NCBI GenBank assembly: GCA_015698045.1 | Contig: BLAL01000044.1 | Location: forward strand, 712,501-776,500 | Reading direction: 5' to 3' | DNA: 64,000 nt | Source of the DNA: Rhizophagus clarus | Taxonomy: Eukaryota; Glomeromycota; Glomeromycetes; Glomerales; Glomeraceae | Shown: positions 11,280 to 22,999 of the stretch, piece after piece | Layout of the letters: each line of letters starts with the position of its first letter | Numbering within the stretch: the first letter of the stretch is position 1 | The notes under the pieces: generated by a model | The model's input: only the letters and a program-made list of their open reading frames with translations | The model's database searches: none | What the model was told of the DNA's origin: nothing | Translations under genes and position numbers: made by a program

Positions 11280-13750
11280 ATTCTATTGTAATTCTTGAAT
11301 TTATGGAAGTAATAGAACTATCCAAAGAATGTATCTTGGGTTTATTAGCAATCATTTTGGCTTTTTCAGTAAGTAATGCATCAATTAAAACCATTCAATT
11401 TTAGTAGATTAATACAAACTCTTTAGGTGCAAACATATTAAATCAAGTTCTGAATAGGTAACTGACTTTAATATGGAAGCTATCAACTTGGAATTTTTAA
11501 ATATTGGTATATTATATAATTTTCAATAATAACTTAATTATTAATATGGCTTACAATTTTTTATAGAATTTTAAAATTCCACAATAATTCCCATTAATTT
11601 ATGTACCATTAATTTTTTAGTAACAAATATTCAAAATAGTTTATCTGTACTACTCTTGGAAAGAAGTCCTAACAGCAGTTCCTACTCAGAATATAAAAGC
11701 TTAACCAGAACTATGGATTACTTGTGTAATATCAGGGTATATCCACTTTACTCTGAAATATTGGGAGTGGATTAAAGATAAAGTATCTTATTTATTTGGC
11801 CCTTCTGTTTTCTTATTACTTCTGTAATTATTATAATTTCAATTTACTTCTATTTCTTTAGTGGATCTCCAAATACTTTCTTTCAGAAAATTTATATTAT
11901 CTATGATATTTGTAAGCATGTTTTGTATTTCATTCTCTGGATAACATTAAATCAAATATTTTGTCCATTGTATCTTGTATATGACTTGGGAAATATAAAC
12001 TTTATAAAAACCATAATAATTTCCTTATCCTCTTACTTTCAATTATAACCAAATTTACCAGTAATATTTAACAAACATTTTATGAAGCCTAGTCAGAGGG
12101 AGCTTCAATTTTGTGAATGTACTAATAGCAGCTAGTGAAATGTTTAACATAGCTACTAGTCCAGCCAGACTTAAGTAAAAAATAATTTAAAAGTATAACT
12201 ATAAATCTTTTTTTGATAGTAATGTATTAAATAAAGAACTTGATATTTCCTTTTTACTTTCTATAATAATTTTATATTAATAATGAAAGCTGCTGATGCA
12301 GTCATTCCAATCCTGCTTAAATTATGTTGAGTTTTGAAAATTGTTGCTTTAATTCCATACTTTAATATATTCTAATATTACATATGCCATGGTTTTGTCA
12401 CCTTCTTTTGTTAACTAACAGGTCTGTTTTCACCTCACCCAAAGAATTCTTAAAGTTTCTTTTAAAGATATATATTGTGTTAATATATTTATCTTAGAAT
12501 CTTATTTTAATAACTAATAGTAATGATAAGCAAATTTAAGTAAAATCTTAAAATAGTAAAATAGTGTTAAATAAAAACAAAAAAAAAATATGCTATTAAA
12601 ATAATATGTAAAGAAACACCTATTATCTTGTCTTACTGTACAGCTTTATATAAAAATGGATCATAAGGACATACCAAATCAGAGGGAAATATTATAATCT
12701 CTTTCTGATCAATGCTATTATTGGCTGTAAATATTAAAATCTATTATAATTTTCATGTTTTGTTTTTACAAATGCTGCTAAGTTTGTTGTCTTGATAGTT
12801 TTCTCAATTTCAGAATCCAATTATGAAAAAAAATAATAAAAATGTACCTGACAAATAAACCTCTCTTACAAAGTTCTTTGAGAATGAGTATTCATTTATC
12901 TCAATTTCATTGAGTAATGTTTTTACAAAAACTACTTGCATTATTTAATCGATAACTACAAATAGTTGTAAGCGATTTTATTCTTTCTAAAATTTTCTCT
13001 TAGTAGTTTCATTTCTATATTATTGAAATTTTTTGCCATGTCTTGAAATATTATCTAGACAGTTCCTTTGTTTTACGTCCCGTGGACGTACTTGTTGGTG
13101 ATGATATATATGGTGGTGGTGCTACCATAGCTATTATTTTAATTTAGTACCATCTTTTAGTGTGCTATTAATAATAACTAATGGAGAACTGCTGATCCTT
13201 CTGACAATCCAGCGTAATTTGGATCTCATCATTGATAATTCAAAAATCTTGCAAAACTATTATATTATTAGTTTAAGATATTCTGATGGTTCTGATTTTG
13301 AAATATATTTAGTCATATATCTTGCAAATGACATATTAAAATTTATATGACCATTTTTTCTTTTTAGTATAACAGTAATTATTTTTTAGTAAACTAGTAA
13401 ACTCTATTCTTTATATATAATGAAGTTGAAAATTTTTATATATAATATAAGTAAAATGAGGATGAAAATTCCAAATATAAGCTTAATATTTAGCTTATCA
13501 TTTCTGGATGACTAGTCAAAGCAGATATACTAGAATTAAAATTATATGAATTAAATAGTTAATAAACATATTATGTGTATAAATGAATTGCTTCACGATT
13601 TTGAAATTCATCATCTTTGAAACTCAGAATTTCCTTCTTCCACATATTTTCCTTCTTGTTGTTTTCCTTTTTGTTGTTTTCCATACAATCGTATGTGTTA
13701 TTTTGTTTATAATAATAATTCTATAATAATAAAAACACCCTTAATTTAAA
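11280..13750. other. AT-rich stretch with no supported gene
   Basis: No frame is supported here. Short minus-strand pieces look faintly coding (for example around 11650-11760) and may belong to the same decayed element as the piece at 14584-14660, but this is weak. Confidence 0.4.
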
Positions 13751-13779
13751 TATAATATGCATTATAATTGCTCCAGCAG

Positions 13780-13944
13780 TGCTCACTGATGCAAATTCTT
13801 CAGATTACATAGAAGTGATGGAAAATTGTGGAAGGAAAAACTCATGCCCAAAGAATTTTCAATTAGCGACTTATAATCTCTCAAAACCTAAAGTTAACTC
13901 TGATCTCGCATCAAGAAACAGTAGCTATAATACAAATCCAATCA
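13780..13944 (+). other. Exon-like open segment, unidentified
   Basis: An open frame of ~55 codons is bounded by an acceptor-like CTCCAGCAG (to 13779) and a GTAAGT donor at 13945. The peptide contains SDYIEVMENCGRKNSCPKNF and is compositionally ordinary, not the Lys/Asn/Ile/Phe noise of the neighbourhood. No partner exons were found on either side, and no family is recognised. It may be a stranded exon. Confidence 0.25.
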
Positions 13945-14583
13945 GTAAGTAGTAATCATAGAATTGCTGATGCTTGTTGAGTATAATGAATGATCCAATT
14001 TATTAATTACATGCCAGAGAACTGAAGTTCTAAAAATTAACTTTGAATTCTTTGACAAGCCAATATTTCCATATAATTTTCATCTATAGATTACAAAAAC
14101 TCAATTATTTTTGAACAAAGTGTTGTTTTTGTATGCCTTTCACATAAAGATTTTGAATCTAATTTGAACTAAAAGAATGGCATATAACACCAAACATTTC
14201 TAAAAAACAATGATTTAAATAGCCATTTTTTACTATTTTGCTAAGTACATTAACTGTAATTTATAAACATCTTTGATGCACTGATTATAATCTTCGATTC
14301 TATTTACAGCTTCTATAATTATTTATCCAATTATTTAGATGATAGCATGGGCTTTTAATTTTTCCTTTTTTATTAAAAAGATAAAGAAATAAAGATTAAA
14401 GAATATGAAGTTAATTCCACGTTATTGTTTTTCATTTTTTCATTATCGTTGAATTTTTATAAACATTAATCTTGACTGGGATAAAATAAAATAGATGGAA
14501 AGAAAGTTTAAATCATATCACAGATTTAATACTAACTTTCCAGAATATGTAAATTCATTTGTAAATTTTGACCTATTCATTAT

Positions 14584-14660
14584 TTTAAAGCCTTGTAAGG
14601 TTGATGTTTTAAACTCCAAACAAATGAAGCAATCTTAAATGTATGATTTGAAGATAAAAC
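14584..14660 (-). pseudogene. Fragment resembling the start of a DDE transposase core
   Basis: On the minus strand one frame reads SSNHTFKIASFVWSLKHQPY followed by KALK. This resembles the (D)HTFK-(I/V)-(A/T) stretch around the first catalytic Asp in several DDE transposases, with Asn in place of Asp. Adjacent sequence is too eroded to extend the match with confidence. Assignment to a superfamily is not possible. Confidence 0.25.
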
Positions 14661-14999
14661 CTATCCACTAAGTGAACTCATCCATTTATCACAAAAATCT
14701 TTCATATAATTTTCAAAATATCCATAAATTATTCTCATATTTAAAGTTAAAGAAGAACAAGAAGGTCATTTCACAGGTTTTTTTGCAAGTTGTTCCAGAG
14801 TAGAGTTTTCTATTAGTTTCTTGAATAATCATTATTTATGTATTTCCAGTTTATAATGATATTGTTATATATTTATTTGACCTTAATCTTCTTTGTTATA
14901 TTTTAGAATTGAGTTTTTAAAATTATTTCCATTGATTTGTCTATTAAGATAATAAAATGTATCTTGTTATCTGTTTGGTGTTTCTTTTATCTTTTATGA

Positions 15000-17180
15000 G
15001 TTTCACCTTGAATTCAAAATGTTATCCTTCCTAGAGTAGAAAAAGGACACTGTTGCTAATAGTTCAAGAATCACTACTCGAATATTATTGTTCCAATTTT
15101 AGTGTTATATCGCAATAAGAATGATGATAACATATATTGAGGTTGATTGAACACTTGATCCGATAACGTGCTTCCAGTATTGTTTTGTAAGTTTCCTCCT
15201 TTTCTCATTTCCTGCTTTTGAACGATGGCAAAAATGTGTGGAATTATTTTTCTATCATAGAAAATTTTTGCAAAACATTGGCCAATGACTTCTATATTAC
15301 CGTATGAAATATCTTTGGAAAACATCAATGAAATTTTAATAGATTGATAAACCTTAATTGCATATAAAGTAGATCTTTAAATAAATTTTAACAATAGTAA
15401 AGTTATAGCATTACTACTTATATTCTGTTTATAGCATACTTTCAAGATAATCAGTTTCACGATATTATTAAGTATATCTTTTGTAGTGACGTCATTTTCT
15501 ATGACTGAAAAACTTTCGTTATTGTCGTTCATTTTTTATTTGTCTTGATGTATTCGCGCTTCTCTTTCGTTACTACTCTTATCATCACGTGGAGAGACAG
15601 CAACATTTTTTTTCTCTTTCTTTAGAAGAGTTAGTCTAATTTTAAAATTTTTCCATTATAATATGCATATTATATAGTACTTCATTACATCATTTTGTTA
15701 CATTGAACGTTAATAGGTACCATACTTTTAGATAATTGACCGTCAAAATTTCATGAATCTATATGATATTTTAAGTAATTTATTTAAGAATATACCAGCG
15801 GTAATGTACTGTATATTCCAAATTTATAATATTAAAATAGAGTATGCCTAACTCATTTTTTAAAAAAAATTCTAAATAATACGTAAAATTCCTTTTTGAA
15901 AAAAAAAGAAAAAAAGAAAAAAGATATGAAATGAGTGGTTAAATAAGTAATAATTTTGTTGTGGCAGTGTTAAAAAAGAATATTCTTTGGAAAATTTATC
16001 AAGCCACGTCCAAGCTAATTTGGGCTTTGCTCCTTCATGATAGTTTTTGAAATTCAATGATGAAGCGAGCAAAGCCACATTGACTAGTTAATACCAATTG
16101 AAAAAAAATTTGGATGTATAGGAGTGTACAGTACCTGCTTAATTATCAGTATACAACGATATATGTACCTAGCATTTTATCTGCTATGTAAATATCATTT
16201 AATTATCATCAAGGAAGAATAAGCAAATTATATTAATTGTAAAGAATTATAGTTAAGAAATTAATAATAACAACAATTTCAATGATTCATTTAAAAAAAA
16301 TTAAAATTATTTATCATATAAAAAATAATTTTGTGGTTAAACCAAAAATACCATAGTTATGCCGCATGTCTGATAGAAAAATGGCTGGAGACACGATAAA
16401 ATAACAACATTGAGAGTGTAAGAACTAAGAGTTATAGTCAACTATTCGAATAAATTATTAAAATTAAAATGCATTATGTGATTAATATAAATTATAAACC
16501 AACATCATTTATTTATTACCGGCTCGAAAAAGCCACCATAACAAGTTAATACTGGTTAATTATTTACCTCAAGCAAGATATAAGCCACTACGTCACAAAA
16601 TACAACCAATGTATATAGCACATGAAAAATAACGTACGTATGTAAATATTATTGATTTTGACTAATATTTATTAAAGGTTTCATATTAATTACATTTATT
16701 TGTTTATTTAAATAAAATTTTATATCAATTATAAACTGCTGTGCTATAAAGCTTTTAGCAAAAGGGACTTTATACCACATGATTTATGTTCTTTGGGTAT
16801 TTTATGTTTAAAGGTTATGTAATCTATGAATTCGTGTAAAAATGCAAAGTATCGACAATAATGGCTATAAATAGTTTTTCTTTTTTTTTTGAATATTTAT
16901 TGTGATCATTCGTAATAACATGTATGGGCAATTCTAGTAAACATAGTATATTATTATAAGACAAAAAATCAGATTTTCCGTATTACTGCGTGTAGCATTG
17001 TAAACACAAAAAGATTACTTTATGTCACCCTAATGGATTTAATAAATTCGCAAAGAGAAAAGGTCTTTACATCTTTCTTTACTACCTCGTACTTTCCTCA
17101 TCTTATCCGCTTCTTTTTTTTCAAGCATACTGTATTTAATACGTATCTGTTCACAGAATAATAGTTGTATTATTTTATAT
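15000..17180. other. AT-rich region with weak minus-strand coding-like pieces
   Basis: Two minus-strand stretches (15074-15328 and 15930-16078) have somewhat protein-like content, the second reading MALLASSLNFKNYHEGAKPK. Around 16010-16080 the words TTTGCTCCTTCATGATAG and GATGAAGCGAGCAAAG form a small hairpin. Nothing can be named. Confidence 0.25.
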
Positions 17181-17462
17181 TCAAAGAAAAGATAATTTTC
17201 CTTCCCTCTCCTTTGGTGCCGTACCGCCCAATACCGAACTTTGGGCGTAGAACTGCGTGGCGATCAAAATTATGATCACTGGATCTACAAAATAAATAGC
17301 TACTATACATCTAGATGCAGGCTTACGCCATAGGCTATCCATAGTGCTACGAAGGGTTATGATACATATACAGTATAAGAACATAAAAAATCGTAATTTC
17401 CAAATATACAATGACATTATTGAGGTAATGCCAATCTTCATGTGCTCCTCCATTTTACACAT
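17181..17462 (-). other. Possible small membrane-protein frame, doubtful
   Basis: A 93-codon minus-strand frame in a locally GC-richer patch encodes two hydrophobic stretches, at about residues 21-36 and 51-67 (the latter CIVAIYFVDPVIIILIATQF), then a charged tail. It could be a small membrane protein or a fragment of something larger. It ends exactly where the large duplication begins (17461), so it is not duplicated. No family is recognised. Confidence 0.2.
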
Positions 17463-17799
17463 TACAAAAACGTAGTTTCCAATTTAACTTTCATAACTAC
17501 CGATTTTTAAATAATTTATTGAACATATTTCAAAAAATTATTATTAAGTTGCCGAATATTTGGTATAACGATCCAACGAAAGTAGGGTTCGCAACTTGTC
17601 ATCATCTTTCCTTCACATAAATAAACTTGTTATTTTATCAGTTTTATCAACGGTTTTTGCTCATTGTCATAAATTCTTTTTTAGGAATAATTCATTTTTT
17701 TTTTTTTAAATTGAAATTTTTTTAAAATTACTTGTCGTTTATTAAATTAAAGAAAAAAAAAAAAAAATACATAAAAATAAAAATCTTTTGACGATTCTA

Positions 17800-18060
17800 A
17801 ACAAAAATGGAAAGTGATTCCCATTTTTATTTTTAAAATTTTTGAATTGATGAAAAAAGAAATATTTATATCAAAAATGGAAAGTAATTTCCAATTCTAA
17901 CGAAATAAACTTTTAAAAAACGTTAGTTTCACTTATATTTAATAAAAACTGCCTGACCTTTTCTTCGTCCAAATTGAGAATTATGGTTTTAATTAATTGC
18001 GAATTTTGCGCCCAGCTTTTCAATTCAAGATATGATTGTCAGAATTTTTTTAATGGAATA
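17800..18060. repeat. Dispersed repeat, copy 1 of 3
   Basis: A block with ATGGAAAGTGATTCCCATTT, then GTTAGTTTCAC, TCCAAATTGAGAATTATGG and TCAAGATATGATTGTCA. It is shared with 25670-25930 (through the segmental duplication) and with 34670-34870, which is outside the duplication and so shows the block is dispersed in its own right. It has no coding capacity. Confidence 0.6.
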
Positions 18061-18547
18061 TCAGAATATGACGGCGTAAAAAAATCCTTGTTGCTTTTCT
18101 TAATTGTAATACCAGCATAGTAATAAGTACTACGCTTATATATTTCGCCCTATTCCTTATCAATTAAATATATACAATTAAAAAAAAAAGAATGCTGACG
18201 TAATTTTAAATATCATTGTCGATCTATCTATTTCTATAGATATAAAAAAAAAATTGTTAAACTCTCGAGATTATAATATTAATATAACAAAGTTCCACAA
18301 ATAAAAATTTAATAAAAATGCTTGAAAGTGAAAGTGTCCGCGCTACCTAAAATAAATAGAATCATTTTTCTCGATCATTAAAATTCTTCGGCTGAATTAT
18401 TATTAATATTGTTCGGTTATCAGAAAATTGATTCGATTCAAATTCGTGCAATTAACGAAAATTCTATTATTAGAAATTATGTGACGATTAACTTGAATAG
18501 CTGGTATTATTTATTAACTTCGAGAGGAAGAAAGAGAATTTAATTGT

Positions 18548-18600
18548 TACATATCACGTTTTCACCGAGTAAATTTTCCTGAGTTGATGTGATGTGATGA
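18548..18600 (+). promoter_or_regulatory. Conserved upstream block (TATCACG...GAGTAAATTT...CTGAGTT)
   Basis: Reads TTACATATCACG, then CACCGAGTAAATTTTCCTGA, then GTTGATGTGATG. Close matches occur upstream of other copies: plus strand near 26538, and minus strand near 32580-32640, 52275-52330 and 55335-55400. Here it is ~240 bp upstream of the ATG at 18837. Conservation outside coding sequence suggests either a promoter part or a shared duplication edge. Confidence 0.45.
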
Positions 18601-18836
18601 TGATTCATTTATCACCAGATTTTTTTATAAATATTTTAGGGAACCTATTCAAAAAAAAAAAAAAAAAAAATTTTTTTTTTTTGTTCAGAAATTTTCACAA
18701 TATTTTAAATAAAAAAATTTAAACATTTCATTTCGTTACCGGCCCTTTAAAATTTAAATAAAAAAAAAAGGCGAGCATCATAGAATGCCGCAGCTCCCCT
18801 AAAAAAAGTGACATCATATTGTGTAACAAAAATATC

Positions 18837-19990
18837 ATGCAACCTCTATACGAGCTAAATATTCAATTTTTTAAGTTTGTACAAACTCCTTTGCCACTTA
18901 TCCTAACTAATCGGCAATGGTATACAATATCAAAGAACCCTCACGCATGTGCAGAGTGCTTATCAATAAATATGGACGTGCTCACGCTCTTTTCCACGCA
19001 GTAAGACTCGGGAATAGCTTCTTAACTCCGGAAGTAATTCAAGCATTACTTGCAAGAAAGTAATTATATCTCGTTATTCATATAACGTCTATTAATGCAT
19101 TTCGGAAATTATGAAGAAAAGCTTATTGAGCTTAAAATAGAACATGACGTGAATAAAGTAGATTTCGATAGACTCGAGCTTTTCAAAAGAAATTACAATT
19201 ACCATGGGCCAGTAATCTGTCTTTACCGATTCTTACTAAGCTAATTACTGAAGGATATAGTATATTGAACGATCAAGAACTTGCAACTAAATGAGACGAC
19301 ATGGAATTATTTCACTTTTATCTGCAGGCCTTCCCGTTATTAATTTGACACCTCATTGATTACTTCAAAATATTAACGAAATCATTATCAACAAAAAGTT
19401 TATAACTTTTCCTCCGCGCCTAAAAACTACGAAAATAACCGTCAATTGAACGTTGTAGCGAGAGCAATATTGATTTATCTGGATTTAGTATTTATAAGTA
19501 AATTATTGAAAGATTAAGGGTTAGGGATTTGGAATTAGAGATGTGGAAAGAGATCGTTATTATGAAATTTGTGACGAAGTTAACGAACTTGTTATGCAAG
19601 GTGCTCTTTTGATATTATCCCCGACCCTTCCAAATAATTGAAAGTGTTCCAGAGTACGTGCTATCATTTCTCATTTAAATCAGCTCAGGAGGAAGCTTTA
19701 TTCATTTAGTAAATGTATATAATAAGTAAAATTAGTAATACTTTAATACTTTTGATGAGCTTATTTCAAGTGGAATCAAATTATTCAACCAAATCTCATA
19801 AATACATCTTTATACTATCAAGTCGTTTTGCACGTGAAAATCACATTATGGATTGGCCCGATTCTTTGACGTACAATTCCCTCCATTCATTTTTTCTTCA
19901 CAATTGTTTCCAACAGGCAGATGCGACCTTAGTCGTTCTCAACATTTCTATCATTCTCGTATCCTCATGCTAAAAAGTTTAATGAATTGT
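18837..19990 (+). pseudogene. QWYT family, plus-strand copy in duplication 1, broken
   Basis: The family is not named. Its intact pattern, pieced together by eye from the copies in this window, is MQPLYELNIQFFKFV, then LPLILTNRQWYTIS, HA(R/C)AEWLINKYGRAHALFHA, VIQALLARK, a middle part with NYDEKLIELKIEH, and (M)QGALLILFPPTP. The helix-pair spacing (ALFHAV...EVIQALLARKV) recalls ankyrin-like or other alpha repeats, but this is only an impression. This copy starts at ATG 18837 and loses frame near 18958, where one G is missing at the TGG of AEW. Further frame changes occur across 19080-19700, with a decayed 3' part to about 19990 (DWPDSLTYNSLHSFF). It is a dead paralogue of the copy at 26870. 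Confidence 0.7.
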
Positions 19991-20344
19991 AATGTTGCTG
20001 TCTCTCTTCAATACATACTCATTAGTATAGACTTTGAAAAATTTACTGATAAGAAAGTTAGTAAAAGAGCGAAATTATTCCACGTCGTTTCCTTTAGCTG
20101 CATGTTCTTGATCATTTAATATAAAATAATTTAGTAAAAATTAGCAGGGATTATAATTAATTAAGTTAGCTGATTAAAAAAATTTTAAATAATCAATTAA
20201 TCAAAAAAAATCCGTTTATTATTTTCACTTTTCTTTAATAAAGTATATTGCTTTAAGAATTTTTTACGACAGTCTAAATGATTCTAACCTTATTAATGTT
20301 TGATTTTAAATGTTCCGTTTAACTAAAGTAATTTCTAATTTTCT

Positions 20345-20985
20345 ATACTTAATCCAGGCTTTATAAGGCAGAATTAAGAAATTGCTGATTGGATTCATTA
20401 CGAGTTAATTGAAATGAGCGCATCACTCAATCTATGTTCAAATAAATGAAATGCCTCCACAATAATATTAAGAGATTTATTGCATCACAAATTCATTAAC
20501 ATCGTTAAGAATCAGACTTCCTCCACATAAATACTAAATCTGGGGGAGTCAATATTACTCTGATTACATCGTGCTCTTTCTTGCAATATTATAATTTACC
20601 GTATCTTCACAAGTAGGTTTGGGAAAGGTGATAAGGTATAACTTTAAATATTTTGGAGTAATTTCGAGGAACGAGATTAACTAACAAGAGGGCCTGCAGA
20701 TAAGAAGCCTTTGATCATTGAATATACTGTATCTTTCAGTGATTAGAACGTAATTTTTTTTTTTTTTTTTGAAGAGCTCGAGCTCTATCGAAATCAAGTT
20801 ATGCACTATTTAAGTTCAATAAGTTCTATTATAGTTTCTGAAGAGCATTAATAGACGTATAAAATAATGAGATAAAATTACTTTTTTTTAAAAAAAATGC
20901 AATGCTTGAATCTTCTGAAGTTATTTGTGAAAAAGTGCGTGAGCGCGGGTTATCAAGTCGTGGCTTTGCGTGAAAGATCGCCTTT
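20345..20985 (-). pseudogene. QWYT family, minus-strand copy, internally deleted
   Basis: The reverse strand carries family landmarks from 5' to 3': RAHALFH (about 20960), then, after loss of ~11 codons, IQAL; next the region around the GATCATT of DQEL, then the C-terminal part. The far 3' end matches the tail of the copy at 51205 (GGCAGAATTAAGAAATTGCTGATT against AAGCAGAAATCGCTGATTCTG). All frames are broken and a T run interrupts the middle. The equivalent copy in duplication 2 lies at 28560-29135. Confidence 0.6.
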
Positions 20986-21519
20986 TATTTAATAAGCAAC
21001 AATCCGAAAGAATTCATTTAAGAGACTCTCTTTTTACAGAATTCACAATGCCTAAAAGAATTTAGGTTTAATATTATATCTTTACAATAAGTACTATCGA
21101 ATAAAAAAAAAACAATTGTTAATTTAAAATTAAAAAATTAATTAACTTTTTTATTAATAGAATAAATTGAAAAAATTTTAACTTTTTTATTAATAAAATA
21201 AATTGAAAAAATTTTAAAGTACAAAAAACTAATTTTTTTGAATTTTGAGTAATATGAGAATTATCTGCAATATAGATTTATTACTAACAAAAAGAGTATA
21301 ATGACATGGCTAATTAACGAAAAAACGAAGTAAAAGATTGACTTAGATTGCTCAAGAAAATGCACTATCTTCTGGTCTATTACAACCATAAGTTATCTAT
21401 AAATCTAGTAATCTTATAGCCAACGACAATTTCTTTTAAATGGAACCTTTTTTTCATTGCAGAAGTCAATATGGATAGAACAAATAAAATTAAAAACGTA
21501 ATGATGTAAGTTTCTGTGG

Positions 21520-22235
21520 CGCTGATCTTACAAATGTACTCATCAAAATATCCAATTTCACTTAATCTAAATTTTCGGATAAATGAAATGCCGCCTCCAT
21601 GATAATATCAGTAAATTATCAATGAGCTAATTTAAACGAGGAACGATAGTACGTACACTGGGACATCACGATCATTTTGGAGGAGTTGGAGGGAATAATA
21701 TTAACAGAGCGCCTTGTATCACAAGTTCATTAACATCGTTACAAATTTCACATAAATACAAAGTCTACTGGATGAATCAATATTGCTCTGGCTACAACGT
21801 TTAGTTGATGATCATTTTCGTAACCATCCTTTGGTGGGTATTCTTCATGTGCTCTTTCTTGCATTATTTGAGTTACCTTCAAAGTAGATTTTGGACGAGG
21901 TGTAAAGGGTATAAATTTTTGTTGCATTTAAATCATCATTAATACTTTGAAGTAATATTGCGGAGCAAATAGATATTAATAACGAAAGGGCCGCAGATAG
22001 GAAGTAAAATTAAATAGTTCCATGTCGTTTCCTTTTGTTGCAAGTTTTTGATTATTTGATAACCTCTATTTCCGAAGTGAGCCGTTGTACGAAATAACGA
22101 GATAATATCACTTCTGGAGTTATGGAACTATTCCCAATTTCAACCGCGGCCGTATTTCCATCCTACATGCGCGCGAGGATATATCGTATACCATCGACAG
22201 TCGTGAAAAATTAAAGGTGTTTAAATACTTTGTAT
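21520..22235 (-). pseudogene. QWYT family, second minus-strand copy in duplication 1
   Basis: Reading the minus strand from about 22200, the sequence gives (C)RWYTIY then GWKYGRG, followed by regions matching EVI, NDMELF (GGAAACGACATGGAACTATT, 22009-22028), ARAHEEY and QLNVVA. It ends near ANSLVIQGALLILFPPTP-like coding at about 21690-21720. Several frame changes and stops are present. The counterpart in duplication 2 is at 29650-30400. Confidence 0.6.
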
Positions 22236-22487
22236 TGATCATTGAATTTTATTTACATTTTCTGAAAAAACATGCTGTATAATTATCTGAACCATAGAAA
22301 GTTTTTTTTTGTACATACGCCGAATGTAAACATAACCGAATTAAGTAAACTTAATCGTTTCACAGTTTCAAACATCAATGAAATTAAAGTCGCATGACGC
22401 AATTTGGGGCGATTTATACAAATGAATGAGTATTTATAAGGTTAGCATGTTAAATATTAATTCTCTTGTACTAATATATTCAAGTGA

Positions 22488-22501
22488 TTGGCGTACGCCA
22501 A
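22488..22501. promoter_or_regulatory. Perfect 14-bp palindrome TTGGCGTACGCCAA
   Basis: TTGGCGTACGCCAA is its own reverse complement and sits in a conserved AAGTGA-palindrome-ATGTAAA context upstream of a minus-strand family copy. An identical site is at 30915-30928, with imperfect ones at 52168-52180 and 53830-53843. Half-site versions (GTAC(A/G)TACGCCGAATGTA) are at 22311-22327 and 30453-30470. It is GC-rich against an AT-rich background and looks like a dimer binding site. Confidence 0.5.
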
Positions 22502-22703
22502 ATGTAAATTAACCAAATAGGAAACTCAATCGTTTCGCTATCTTTCAATATCTAAATTTCAAAGTTTATTTGATTGAAAATATGTATGACTACACCAATA
22601 TCCTTTCTTATTAACACGATGTTAAATCACGTGAATAAAAATCATGAAGCTAATGCTAGAGCAGATTTGTGCAACATAAAAAATGACCGATGTTTTGAGT
22701 TGA

Positions 22704-22720
22704 TTAGGGTTAGGGTTAGG
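22704..22720 (+). repeat. Short interstitial telomere-like repeat
   Basis: TTAGGGTTAGGGTTAGG, nearly three units of the common fungal telomere repeat, followed downstream by TTTAGGTTTAGGGG. The duplicate copy near 31190 has a decayed form. It is too short to argue for an old chromosome end. Confidence 0.5.
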
Positions 22721-22999
22721 ATAAAACAATGACTTAAGTTGAACTTTGACTTAGATTTATTTAGGTTTAGGGGTTTAAGTAAGTTTGTCAATCCAAAGGG
22801 CCAATATAAAAAGATTATGCATTCGTGTAACTAAGTTTTGCAGAAAATTTTCGATCATTGATTTACGAAATTGCCCTTCAAAAGTTCATGCGAAATTGAT
22901 CTAAAATTTTTAAATTTATCTGTTACTTAACGTTTAATACATTTAATAAATCCACTTGTGACTAATAGGGAGGAACCTAATATCCACGACGTAAGTGAA

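Noticed and set aside
22704-22720. Telomere-like TTAGGG repeats as a sign of an ancient chromosome end or fusion
   Set aside because: Fewer than three units, with decayed TTTAGG variants around; chance or a decayed short repeat is sufficient.
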